In this document: piece by piece, positions 16,808-24,697 of the stretch
Position numbering within the stretch: the stretch's first letter is position 1
How the letters are laid out: each line of letters opens with the position of its first letter
Assembly: GCA_016706405.1 (NCBI GenBank)
Contig: JADJJT010000002.1
Span: 248,001 to 312,000 of the forward strand
DNA from: Sphingobacteriales bacterium
GTDB taxonomy: Bacteria > Bacteroidota > Bacteroidia > Chitinophagales > UBA2359
DNA length: 64,000 bases
Reading direction: 5' to 3'
Notes under the pieces: generated by a model
The model's database searches: none
What the model saw: the letters and a program-made list of their open reading frames with translations, nothing else
Told to the model about the DNA's origin: nothing
Position numbers and translations under genes: made by a program

Positions 16808-17458
16808 ATGAAAAAAATGTTTTTGGTAGTTGTATGTCTGTTCGCTACCGCACATCTTACACAAGCCCAAGTTAGTTTTGGCTTAAACGCCTCTGTTGTT
16901 TACGATTTTTTACGCACTGCCGATACCGTTGACAGCAAATCCGGCCGGATGGGCTTTGGCTATGGTTTATCGCTCGATTTTAAAAAGAGAGACGACCAAC
17001 GTGCTTATTTTGCTACCGGCGCATATGTAACCTCAAACGGGGGCAGTTATACCGTTTTATCGGGCAAGGACACAACCGTTGAAACAAGTGTGCGCGCCCA
17101 AACCTTGCAAGTTCCGTTGAGCCTAAAACTTAAAACCGGAAAAGTAATACCTAAATTAGACAAACTTAATTTTGTAGCCCAAATTGGAGTTGTGCCGGGC
17201 GTTACCGTTCGCTCGCGCTACGACCGCGAAATTAACAACGTCAAAACAGTTGATAGCGAACCAGCAAAAGATTTAACCAATTTACTTGATATTTCTTTAA
17301 AAGCAGGCATAGGCTTAGATTACGAACTCTCCGGCGGTACTACTGCTTACGGTGGGTTTGTTTATCATCATGGCTTTTTGCCCCTTGTTAACGACAAAGC
17401 CCACGATGTTAAACTTAAACCTTCGAATATTGGCTTGCGGGTAGGCGTTTATTTTTAA
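16808..17458 (+). CDS. Outer-membrane beta-barrel protein (PorT/OMP_b-brl-like)
   Basis: A 216-residue protein with a clear Sec signal (MKKMFLVVVCLFATAHLTQAQ, cleavage after AQA). The mature part alternates hydrophobic and polar residues, ends in the aromatic VGVYF expected of a barrel C-terminus and reads like the small Bacteroidota outer-membrane barrel family (SFGLNAS..., FATGAYVT, LSLKAGIGLDYEL, YGGFVYHHG). About eight strands are likely. Function unknown. Its transcript would end toward the hairpin at 17777-17820. Confidence 0.75.
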   Translation: MKKMFLVVVCLFATAHLTQAQVSFGLNASVVYDFLRTADTVDSKSGRMGFGYGLSLDFKKRDDQRAYFATGAYVTSNGGSYTVLSGKDTTVETSVRAQTLQVPLSLKLKTGKVIPKLDKLNFVAQIGVVPGVTVRSRYDREINNVKTVDSEPAKDLTNLLDISLKAGIGLDYELSGGTTAYGGFVYHHGFLPLVNDKAHDVKLKPSNIGLRVGVYF

Positions 17459-17540
17459 TTGTAAATTGCTTAGAATTACATAGCCCACAATTTAAATTCT
17501 GGGCTATGTAACTTGCGTTTAGCCTCTCAAAGAGGTAAAA

Positions 17541-17775
17541 TTAGTAGAGCAGGAGCTTAACCCCGCCATTTCCGGATGGTTTTGAAGGCGGCAGTAATAT
17601 ATTCCGGATGTTTAGGTTGCCGGTGGTAAAGGTGGTTGTTTCCCCTCCCGATGATAAAGGAACGGTTTTAACCGACTGCCCTTGGGTGTTAAACATTTCA
17701 AAGGCTACGCCTTGGCGTATTAAATGGGTGTAGTTGGGGTTGATGGTTAGTTTGGTGGGCGAGGTTGGTGCTTAC
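17541..17775 (-). pseudogene. Orphan T9SS C-terminal sorting-domain remnant
   Basis: On the - strand about 75 codons are open from a TAA near 17775 to the stop at 17541-17543. They read SPTKLTINPN...FEMFNTQGQSVKTVPLSSGG...TTFTTGNL..., the pattern of a T9SS type A sorting domain (strand, 'N-x-x-G-Q-x-V', then 'L-x-x-G'). No start codon or upstream cargo sequence remains: the frame is closed just before the inverted repeat at 17777-17820. It appears to be the tail of a lost secreted protein. Homology is judged by eye only. Confidence 0.55.
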
Positions 17776-17776
17776 T

Positions 17777-17820
17777 CCCCCTAACCCCTACAAGATTAGC
17801 TCCTCGTAGGGGTTAGGGGG
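17777..17820. terminator. Perfect 15-bp inverted repeat between convergent genes
   Basis: Arms CCCCCTAACCCCTAC (17777-17791) and GTAGGGGTTAGGGGG (17806-17820) are perfectly complementary, with a 14-base loop. It sits between the barrel-protein gene and parC, which converge, and abuts the T9SS remnant. The GC-rich stem could stop transcription both ways, though neither side has a proper T tract. This kind of CCCCCTAACCCC palindrome also looks like a dispersed repeat, but no second copy is in the window. Confidence 0.55.
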
Positions 17821-17852
17821 GTGGGTTACTATTTTGGAGAGAGCCAAAACAT

Positions 17853-20492
17853 TTACCCAAACAGGCTACCTTGCTCACCGTCAATAATTTTATCCGGGTT
17901 TGGGGCAATAATAGGTGTATTATTAGAAGTAGTTTTGTGAGTTTGGGCAGCAGTTAAACTTATAGTAGGTATTTTTTTGAGTTTTTCGACTTCGGTTAGT
18001 AAGCGCAAATCTTTTAAACTATAAATAAATAGTTTGTTGCCCATACTTTTCCAGCCTTTTACGTCAATAAATTCGTTAAAAATAAGCAAATTTGTCAATT
18101 TCTCTCCGCCTTTCTTCTTTAAATAAATGTATTCGGCAACGGGGTCGGGGTCGGTAGTTGCCAATTCAAGTGCCGAGCCTTTGGTTTCGCCAATAAAACA
18201 AAATTTTTCATTGAGTTTGGCTGTTTCAATCCGGAAGCGTTTAACAAACCAGTCGGCTTTTTCTTTGTTCAAATAAACAGCACTTATTATTTTATCCGGT
18301 TGATGTTTTTCTATCAGCACTAATTTATCCATTTCGTAGCGGTTAGTTAATTCAAAATCGGTCATTTCGTAATTGCCGTCTTGGTAAATGGTTAAAATGG
18401 TATCGCCTGTATCGAACTCGCCGAGCAATTGCCCGCGCCCTTCGGTGTTAAGGCGACCAATTTTTTCGTCGAGCCAAATTTTACGCCCGCCAATAGTTGA
18501 ACTGCCTACCTCTTTTTGTTTGACGCTGCGTACAGGGTATTTAGTAAGCAAATTACCTTTGGTATTGCGGTTGCGCACTTCTAAATCGGTAAAATCGTAT
18601 TCGAGTTGTTTGTTGCGGGCGTTGCTGGTAGGCGAAAGTTGCACGCTAATTACCTCGCCCTCGCTATTGGGGTGTACAGATAAATATAAAATTTTTGAGT
18701 TTGGCGTGCCTTGTGTTATATCGTACTCGCGTTTGTAGGTTACAGCGGTAACGTTAAATCTTTTCACTAAACTTTGCCCTGTTTTGCCATCTAAATAAAC
18801 TATATGATAAGTACGGCGTTCGTCGTTTTGCCGCCACACATCAATATGCAAAATATCTTTGCCTACAAATACTTTTTCGCCAATGGGGGTTACAATTAAT
18901 TTGCCGTCTTTGCGAATTACAATAATATTGTCAATATCTGAGCAGTCGCAAACGTATTCATCTTTTTTAAGGCCATAACCCATGAAACCATCGGTACGAT
19001 TAACATAAAGTTTTTCGTTGGCAAGGGCAACCTGCCGAACTTTTATAGTATCGAAACTTCGAATTTCGGTGCGGCGTTCGCGGCCTTTACCATATTTGGT
19101 TAATAAATTTTTAAAATACGCGATGGCAAAATCGGTTAGGTGTGTTAAGTGGTGTTCAGTTTGGGAAATATCGGCTTGCAGCTGTTTTATAGCCTCGTTT
19201 GCCTGAAAAGAATCGTATTTAGAGATGCGTTTAATTTTGATTTCGGTTAGCCGGATGATGTCGTCTCGTGTTACAACGCGGATAAAATTTTTAGTGTAGG
19301 GTTTTAATCCGGATTGAATAGCTTCGATAACGGCTTCAAAGGTTTCACACTCTTCAATACGGCGATAAATACGTTTTTCGATAAAAATTTGCTCTAACGA
19401 GGCAAAATGTAATTTTTCGCGCAGGTCGTTTAGTTTTAGTTCTAACTCGCGTTTTAATAGATTGGTGGTGTGTTGTGTGCTGAAATTTAATAAGTCGTTT
19501 ACGCTTACAAAATGTGGCTTTTTGTCAATAATTACACAGCAATTAGGCGAAATTGACACTTCGCAGTCGGTAAACGCATATAAGGCATCTATTGTAACGT
19601 CGGGCGAAACGCCTGGCGTTAGTTCAATTACAATTTCAACATCTTTGGCTGTATTATCGGTAACTTTTTTAATTTTAATTTTGCCTTTGTCGTTGGCTTT
19701 AATGATACTGTCTATTAGCCCCTGTGTGTTGGTGCCGTACGGAATGTCGCGTATTATTAAAGTTTTTTTATCCGGACATTCAATACGCGCCCGCACACGC
19801 ACCTTGCCGCCGCGTTGCCCTTCGCGGTAATCGGCTACATCAATCAACCCTCTGGTTAAAAAATCGGGATAAATAATAAAGGTTTTTTTTTGTAAAATTT
19901 TTATCGATGCCTCTACTAATTCGTTAAAATTATGCGGTAAAATACGGGTGGCCAAACCTACGGCTATCCCTTCAACGCCTTGTGCTAATAACAGCGGAAA
20001 TTTCATGGGCAAGGTTACCGGCTCTTTTTTGCGGCCATCGTAACTAAGTTGCCACTCGGTTAAATCGGCATGAAAAGCAATTTCGAGGGCTAATTTTGAC
20101 AAGCGCGCTTCAATATAACGCGGGGCGGCGGCGGTATCGCCCGTTCTATAATCGCCCCAGTTGCCTTGGGTGTCAATAAGCAAATCTTTTTGGCCTAAAT
20201 TTACTAAGGCTTCGTAAATAGAGGCATCGCCGTGTGGGTGATACTGCATGGTTTGGCCTACTACGTTGGCTACTTTGTGGTAGCGGCCATCGTCAATACT
20301 TTTTAGGGCGTGCAACAAACGGCGTTGAACGGGTTTAAGACCATCTTCAATGGCGGGTACGGCGCGGTCAAGTATTACATACGAGGCATAGTCTAAAAAC
20401 CAGGTTTGGTATTTGCCTGCTAAGGGGCCTGTTTGGTGGTCGTGGGCGGCGGGGGCGGTAATATCGGGCGGTGGAGGGGTATTTTTGGCCAC
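17853..20492 (-). CDS. parC: DNA topoisomerase IV subunit A
   Basis: An 879-residue type IIA topoisomerase A subunit. Landmarks are DRAVPAIEDGLKPVQRRLLHA, QYHPHGDASIYEALVNLGQ, and the catalytic Tyr126 in AAPRYIEARLS. The tower and coiled-coil region (about 330-480) follows and then a C-terminal pinwheel-like domain (about 500-840). I see no GyrA box (QRRGGKG-like) in the C-terminal domain, which argues for ParC. A similar REGQRGGK string near residue 225 is in the breakage-reunion domain and is not that box. With ParE it decatenates daughter chromosomes using ATP. parE is not in the window. Confidence 0.87.
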   Translation of the reverse strand: MAKNTPPPPDITAPAAHDHQTGPLAGKYQTWFLDYASYVILDRAVPAIEDGLKPVQRRLLHALKSIDDGRYHKVANVVGQTMQYHPHGDASIYEALVNLGQKDLLIDTQGNWGDYRTGDTAAAPRYIEARLSKLALEIAFHADLTEWQLSYDGRKKEPVTLPMKFPLLLAQGVEGIAVGLATRILPHNFNELVEASIKILQKKTFIIYPDFLTRGLIDVADYREGQRGGKVRVRARIECPDKKTLIIRDIPYGTNTQGLIDSIIKANDKGKIKIKKVTDNTAKDVEIVIELTPGVSPDVTIDALYAFTDCEVSISPNCCVIIDKKPHFVSVNDLLNFSTQHTTNLLKRELELKLNDLREKLHFASLEQIFIEKRIYRRIEECETFEAVIEAIQSGLKPYTKNFIRVVTRDDIIRLTEIKIKRISKYDSFQANEAIKQLQADISQTEHHLTHLTDFAIAYFKNLLTKYGKGRERRTEIRSFDTIKVRQVALANEKLYVNRTDGFMGYGLKKDEYVCDCSDIDNIIVIRKDGKLIVTPIGEKVFVGKDILHIDVWRQNDERRTYHIVYLDGKTGQSLVKRFNVTAVTYKREYDITQGTPNSKILYLSVHPNSEGEVISVQLSPTSNARNKQLEYDFTDLEVRNRNTKGNLLTKYPVRSVKQKEVGSSTIGGRKIWLDEKIGRLNTEGRGQLLGEFDTGDTILTIYQDGNYEMTDFELTNRYEMDKLVLIEKHQPDKIISAVYLNKEKADWFVKRFRIETAKLNEKFCFIGETKGSALELATTDPDPVAEYIYLKKKGGEKLTNLLIFNEFIDVKGWKSMGNKLFIYSLKDLRLLTEVEKLKKIPTISLTAAQTHKTTSNNTPIIAPNPDKIIDGEQGSLFG

Positions 20493-20538
20493 TTATTTAA
20501 TTTAAGGGTGTAAAAAGCCTTATTGCTAAAATTTGAGG

Positions 20539-20546
20539 CAAAATTA
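20539..20546 (-). promoter_or_regulatory. -7 element for parC
   Basis: CAAAATTA on the + strand (TAATTTTG on the coding strand), 46 bases before the parC start. Confidence 0.45.
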
Positions 20547-20761
20547 CTAATAATATTAGAAACAACAAAGCATTTTAGCCATTTTTTTGGTCCAAAACAG
20601 AATTGTGGCGATGTATTGTTTTTATCCTTTCCGGAAAATAAGGTAATTTTGCTCTTTGAATCGTTTTTTTTATAGCTATCCGGAAACAAAGCAGACAAGT
20701 TTTTTTAAGTTTCCACTCTTCTTTTTCTTGCTGAAAGTCGGAATGTTTTATCTGTATTAAA

Positions 20762-21634
20762 ATGAAATTTATAAAGAAAAGTTTTAAAATTGTTGGCTTT
20801 TTAGCTTTTGTTTGGTTTCTATTAGTGCAATTTTCCGGATGTTTTACTTTTCGTACCGCCGACAAAGTGCTGCAAAAACAATTTACCAGAAAAAACATAG
20901 AACCACCTGATTTTTACAACTATACGGTCGAAAACCGCAATATGCACTACGCCCATATTGGCGATACCACTAAACCACTTATTGTATTTATACATGGCTC
21001 GCCCGGCTCGTTAGATAATTTTGCCAATTTTTTGGCCGACACCTCCTTACTGCAACAAGCGCAAATGATTGCAATAGACAGGCCGGGCTTTGGCTACTCG
21101 GGGTTTGGCGTTGCCGAGTCTTCGTTTAAGGAGCAAGCAAAATTAATTGCTCCCGCTATCGAAAGGTTTCATAACGCAAAAACTATATTGGTAGGCCACT
21201 CGTTAGGTGGGCCATTAATAGTGCGGTTAGCTATGGATTACCCGCAGTTGGTCAGCGATTTGGTAATTGTTGCCGGCAGCGTAGCCCCCAACCTTGAACC
21301 CCGCGAATGGTGGCGACCATTTATAGACAATATACCCTTGCGCTGGTTTGTGCCACCCTCGTTGGCAGCCTCGAACCGCGAAATACGCTATGCCTACCGC
21401 GAGCTAAATACTATGTTGCCACTTTGGCCAACAGTTACCCAGCGTACAACCATTTTGCAAGGCAGCGCCGATTTTTTGGTGCCAGCCGAAAATGCACAGT
21501 TTGCTCAACAACAACTTACTAATGCCTGCAAAGTAAATATGCAAATTTTACCCAACGAAAATCATTTTCTTGTTTGGCAAAACCCCAATATTATAAAAAA
21601 CGCCTTGATATGGCATTTAAAAGAAACCGATTAG
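20762..21634 (+). CDS. Alpha/beta hydrolase, putative lipoprotein
   Basis: A 290-residue hydrolase with nucleophile motif VGHSLGGPL, oxyanion motif FIHGSPGSLDNF, an acidic residue in GSADFLVP and a His in NENHFLVW. The N-terminus (residues 1-27) is a hydrophobic signal ending in FSGC, a plausible lipobox with Cys27, so the enzyme is probably anchored in the envelope. It is divergent from parC. The substrate cannot be predicted; these enzymes are often esterases. Confidence 0.8.
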   Translation: MKFIKKSFKIVGFLAFVWFLLVQFSGCFTFRTADKVLQKQFTRKNIEPPDFYNYTVENRNMHYAHIGDTTKPLIVFIHGSPGSLDNFANFLADTSLLQQAQMIAIDRPGFGYSGFGVAESSFKEQAKLIAPAIERFHNAKTILVGHSLGGPLIVRLAMDYPQLVSDLVIVAGSVAPNLEPREWWRPFIDNIPLRWFVPPSLAASNREIRYAYRELNTMLPLWPTVTQRTTILQGSADFLVPAENAQFAQQQLTNACKVNMQILPNENHFLVWQNPNIIKNALIWHLKETD

Positions 21635-21666
21635 ATTAAAAATAACATATTATTGCAAAAAAATAA

Positions 21667-21698
21667 TTTGGCAAACAAAAACAAATATCGTACCTTTG
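21667..21698 (+). promoter_or_regulatory. Full Bacteroidota promoter for rimP-nusA-infB
   Basis: TTTG (21667-21670), a 20-base spacer and TACCTTTG (21691-21698) match the TTTG-N19/21-TAnnTTTG consensus on both elements. It is the best promoter in the window. Transcription would begin near 21705, just ahead of the hairpin at 21714-21744. Confidence 0.8.
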
Positions 21699-21713
21699 CA
21701 CTCGGAATTTGAG

Positions 21714-21744
21714 AAAATAGGGGACGGGCTAAGTCCCCTATTTT
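21714..21744 (+). promoter_or_regulatory. Leader hairpin with terminator character upstream of rimP
   Basis: Arms AAAATAGGGGAC (21714-21725) and GTCCCCTATTTT (21733-21744) are perfectly complementary over 12 bp with a 7-base loop, and the 3' arm ends in TTTT. It lies in the RNA leader between the promoter and rimP. A GC stem ending in a U run inside the leader suggests transcription attenuation of the operon, perhaps by NusA, which this operon encodes (inference). Confidence 0.6.
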
Positions 21745-21786
21745 GTTTATTATACCTGAAAAGTGGTATAATATTAAAATCAAAAT

Positions 21787-22272
21787 ATGATACCCGAACA
21801 AGTAACACAATTAATAACCGACCATTTGGCCACTTATTTTGCCGAAACCAATTGCTTTTTAGTAGAAATACGAACCGGAGGGAAAAAAATTGAGGTGTAT
21901 GCCGATTGTGACGAAAACATGGATTTAAATAAATGCACCGCCATTAGCCGATATTTAGAACCTTTTTTAGATGCCGCCGATTTTGTTCCGGAGGATTATG
22001 TACTTGAGGTTTCATCTCCAGGCATGGGCAACCCCTTTAAAGTAGTAAGGCAATACACCAAAAATATAGGCCGCGAAGTACAGGTTACTTTAATAAGCGG
22101 AGAAAAAATAGAAGGCATCTTGCAATTTGTTGCCGCCGAAAATATCGTTTTGGCAGTTCCGGAGAAAAAAATATCCTTAAAAAAAGCCATCGATAAAAAC
22201 CCTAAAACCACTAATCACGAAATATCTTTTTCAGATATACTACAAACTAAAAAGAAAATAACTTTTAATTAA
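21787..22272 (+). CDS. rimP: Ribosome maturation factor RimP
   Basis: A 161-residue protein of the RimP family: an N-terminal alpha/beta domain with FLVEIRTGGKKIEVYADCDENMDLNKCTAISRYLEP and the family's DYVLEVSSPGMGNPFK, followed by a small SH3-like beta domain (VQVTLISGEKIEGILQFV). RimP helps assemble the 30S subunit. It is first in the conserved rimP-nusA-infB operon. Confidence 0.94.
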   Translation: MIPEQVTQLITDHLATYFAETNCFLVEIRTGGKKIEVYADCDENMDLNKCTAISRYLEPFLDAADFVPEDYVLEVSSPGMGNPFKVVRQYTKNIGREVQVTLISGEKIEGILQFVAAENIVLAVPEKKISLKKAIDKNPKTTNHEISFSDILQTKKKITFN

Positions 22273-22379
22273 TAATTAGTTTATTTTTAACCACATCAAA
22301 CAAACAAACAAACAATAAATTAAATAAAAAACACCCATGAATATTTTTTTAGTTAACCCCAAACGCACAAATAGTAGTC

Positions 22380-23648
22380 ATGAGTAACCACAATATAGGC
22401 TTAGTTGATTCTTTTTCGGAGTTTAAAGAGTTTAAAAGTATTGACCGCCCCACGTTAATGCGGGTAATAGAAGATGTTTTTAAAACCTTACTCCGGAAAA
22501 AATACGGCTCGGATGAAATTTTTGAAATTACTGTTAATACCGAAAAGGGCGACCTTGAAATTTGGCATCGCAGGCAAATTGTAGCCGACGATGAAGTACA
22601 AGATATAAATACACAAGTTGGTTATACCGAAGCTACCCAAAAAGAACCCGACTTAGAAATAGGCGAAGAATTGTACGAACCCATTACCTTAGACTCGTTT
22701 GGCCGCCGCTCGGTATTAGCTGCCCGCCAAACCTTGATGTCGCGGATAATGGAACTCGAAAGAGAGGAACTTTTAAAAAAATACAACGAAAGAATTGGCG
22801 AAATTGTAACCGGCGAGGTTTACCAGGCTTGGAAACGCGAACTGCTGATTTTAGACGACGACGGCAACGAATTGTTATTGCCCCGAACTGAACAAATAAA
22901 AACCGATAACTACAAAAAAGGAGATACTGTTAAAGCTATTGTAAAAAAAGTTGAACTGCGCAATAATACCCCACGTATTATTTTATCGAGAACAGATAAC
23001 GCCTTTTTAGCCAAACTACTCGAAATTGAAGTGCCCGAAATATTTGACGGTGTAATTGCCATACGCCGAATAGCCCGCGAACCAGGTGAACGCGCCAAAG
23101 TAGCCGTTGAATCATTTGACGACCGTATTGACCCCGTTGGTGCTTGCGTAGGTATGAAGGGTTCGCGCATACATGGCATAGTGCGCGAGTTGCGAAACGA
23201 AAATATTGACATTATAAACTATACTAATAATACTAAACTTTTTATTCAGCGAGCTTTAACACCTGCAACGGTTTACTCGATAGAAGTGAACGAAAATAAA
23301 AAAAGAGTATCGGCCTATTTAAAGCCCGAACAAGTATCATTAGCCATTGGTAAAGGCGGTATCAATATCAGACTGGCCAGCAAACTAACCGCCTACGAAA
23401 TAGATGTTTACCGCGAATCGGACGACGAGGCTGATGATTATGATATTGATTTGGATGAATTTGCCGATGAAATTGACCAATGGATTATTGATGTTCTTAA
23501 AGGTATCGGCTGCGATACAGCCCGTAGCGTTTTAAACCTTAGCGCAGATGAGTTATTGCGCCGCTCGGACTTAGAAGAGGAAACTATTGAGGATGTATTA
23601 AGCATACTGAAAGCCGAATTTGAAGACAATGAACAAAACGAAGATTAA
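22380..23648 (+). CDS. nusA: Transcription termination/antitermination factor NusA
   Basis: A 422-residue protein with the N-terminal RNA-polymerase-binding domain (about 1-130), an S1 domain (about 135-205, IGEIVTGEVYQAWKRELLI), KH domains (VGACVGMKGSRIHGIVRELRNENIDII and SLAIGKGGINIRLASKLTAYEIDVY) and an acidic C-terminal tail. It binds RNA polymerase and nascent RNA, and modulates pausing, termination and antitermination. An ATG near 22337 is out of the conserved N-terminus; the start at 22380 gives the expected beginning. Confidence 0.95.
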   Translation: MSNHNIGLVDSFSEFKEFKSIDRPTLMRVIEDVFKTLLRKKYGSDEIFEITVNTEKGDLEIWHRRQIVADDEVQDINTQVGYTEATQKEPDLEIGEELYEPITLDSFGRRSVLAARQTLMSRIMELEREELLKKYNERIGEIVTGEVYQAWKRELLILDDDGNELLLPRTEQIKTDNYKKGDTVKAIVKKVELRNNTPRIILSRTDNAFLAKLLEIEVPEIFDGVIAIRRIAREPGERAKVAVESFDDRIDPVGACVGMKGSRIHGIVRELRNENIDIINYTNNTKLFIQRALTPATVYSIEVNENKKRVSAYLKPEQVSLAIGKGGINIRLASKLTAYEIDVYRESDDEADDYDIDLDEFADEIDQWIIDVLKGIGCDTARSVLNLSADELLRRSDLEEETIEDVLSILKAEFEDNEQNED

Positions 23649-23749
23649 AAGATTAAACAACTAAATAAAATTTAAAATTTAGAACTGATAAATAAATAAA
23701 CCCCTAATTTTATAACTTAAAAAACGACCAATTTATATAAATATCCTTC

Positions 23750-24697
23750 ATGGCAGAAACTCCAAATCGGTTAGTTAAAGCAGCTACCGAATTAAATATT
23801 GGCTACGAAACAGCAGGCGAACTGCTGCGTAAAAAAGGCTTTGACGTTGAATTAAAACCAATGGCCAAAATTACGCCGCAGATGTACGAAGTATTGCTTG
23901 CCGAATTTAAAAAAGATGCGCAACTAAAAGATAAAGCGCACCAAATTACTTTAAGTACTACTACCCGTAAACCCGAGCCTATAACAACAGGGACAAATAC
24001 CCCCGTTGCTACCCCCAATATTATTACAAATAATCAACAAACTGAATCCGACAAGCCAGCCCTAACCGAACAACCTCAACAGCATCAGCAAGTTGAACTG
24101 CCACCAGATACCGAAACAACTGTACCTCATACCGAAACAAAAACCGAACCCGAAGAAACCAAGAGCAAACAAATACAAAATGAGGAACCCATAACCCAAA
24201 CAACTACAACAACAATAAATACCGAATCCGGAAAGCTAAGTGAAGACATATCTACCGAAAAAACTGAAAAACAAACACCAACAACCCAGCCAATCGACTC
24301 AAATACCACCGAAACAACGAGCCAACAATCTAACAACCTTGATGCCGTAGTTGAAAAAGAAAATAAACCTCAGCAACAACAGGAAGAGATTAAACAGAAA
24401 GAGGAAGTAGCACCAACCAATACTGAGGCCAAAATAGAGCAAGAACAAGAATTAGTTACTAATAAAAGCACCTATAAAGTTGTAGGAAAAATTGACCTCG
24501 ATGCTCTCGATAAAAACGACACCGATAAAAAAAATCAACAGCCAAAAGGCAAACAAAACACAGAAAAAAAGAATGTTAATCCAAACGTAGAAAGCAAAAA
24601 CCAACAGAAAGAGAAAGAAAAAAAAAGAAAACCCCCAACGACCAAACCAAAGAAAAGCCCGATCAGGATAAACAAAAACAACTTGTCCTGCCTTTAG
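23750..24697 (+). CDS. infB: Translation initiation factor IF-2, 5' part (frame broken at an A9 run)
   Basis: The N-terminal segment of IF-2. It begins MAETPNRLVKAATELNIGYETAGELLRKKGF, the IF2_N helical domain that binds the ribosome, and continues into the long low-complexity Gln/Thr/Glu/Lys-rich linker typical of Bacteroidota IF-2. This frame ends at 24695-24697 shortly after a nine-A run at 24618-24626. From 24628 the -1 frame continues the linker (KEKPDQDKQKQ...) without a gap and reaches the G domain, so this is one gene split by a single missing A. Because infB is essential, sequence error or slippage on the A run is more likely than real loss. Confidence 0.85.
   Translation: MAETPNRLVKAATELNIGYETAGELLRKKGFDVELKPMAKITPQMYEVLLAEFKKDAQLKDKAHQITLSTTTRKPEPITTGTNTPVATPNIITNNQQTESDKPALTEQPQQHQQVELPPDTETTVPHTETKTEPEETKSKQIQNEEPITQTTTTTINTESGKLSEDISTEKTEKQTPTTQPIDSNTTETTSQQSNNLDAVVEKENKPQQQQEEIKQKEEVAPTNTEAKIEQEQELVTNKSTYKVVGKIDLDALDKNDTDKKNQQPKGKQNTEKKNVNPNVESKNQQKEKEKKRKPPTTKPKKSPIRINKNNLSCL

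Noticed and set aside
19800..19830. GyrA-box-like string RxGQRGGK in the type IIA topoisomerase
   Set aside because: It lies near residue 225 in the breakage domain; the C-terminal domain lacks a GyrA box, so ParC is preferred.
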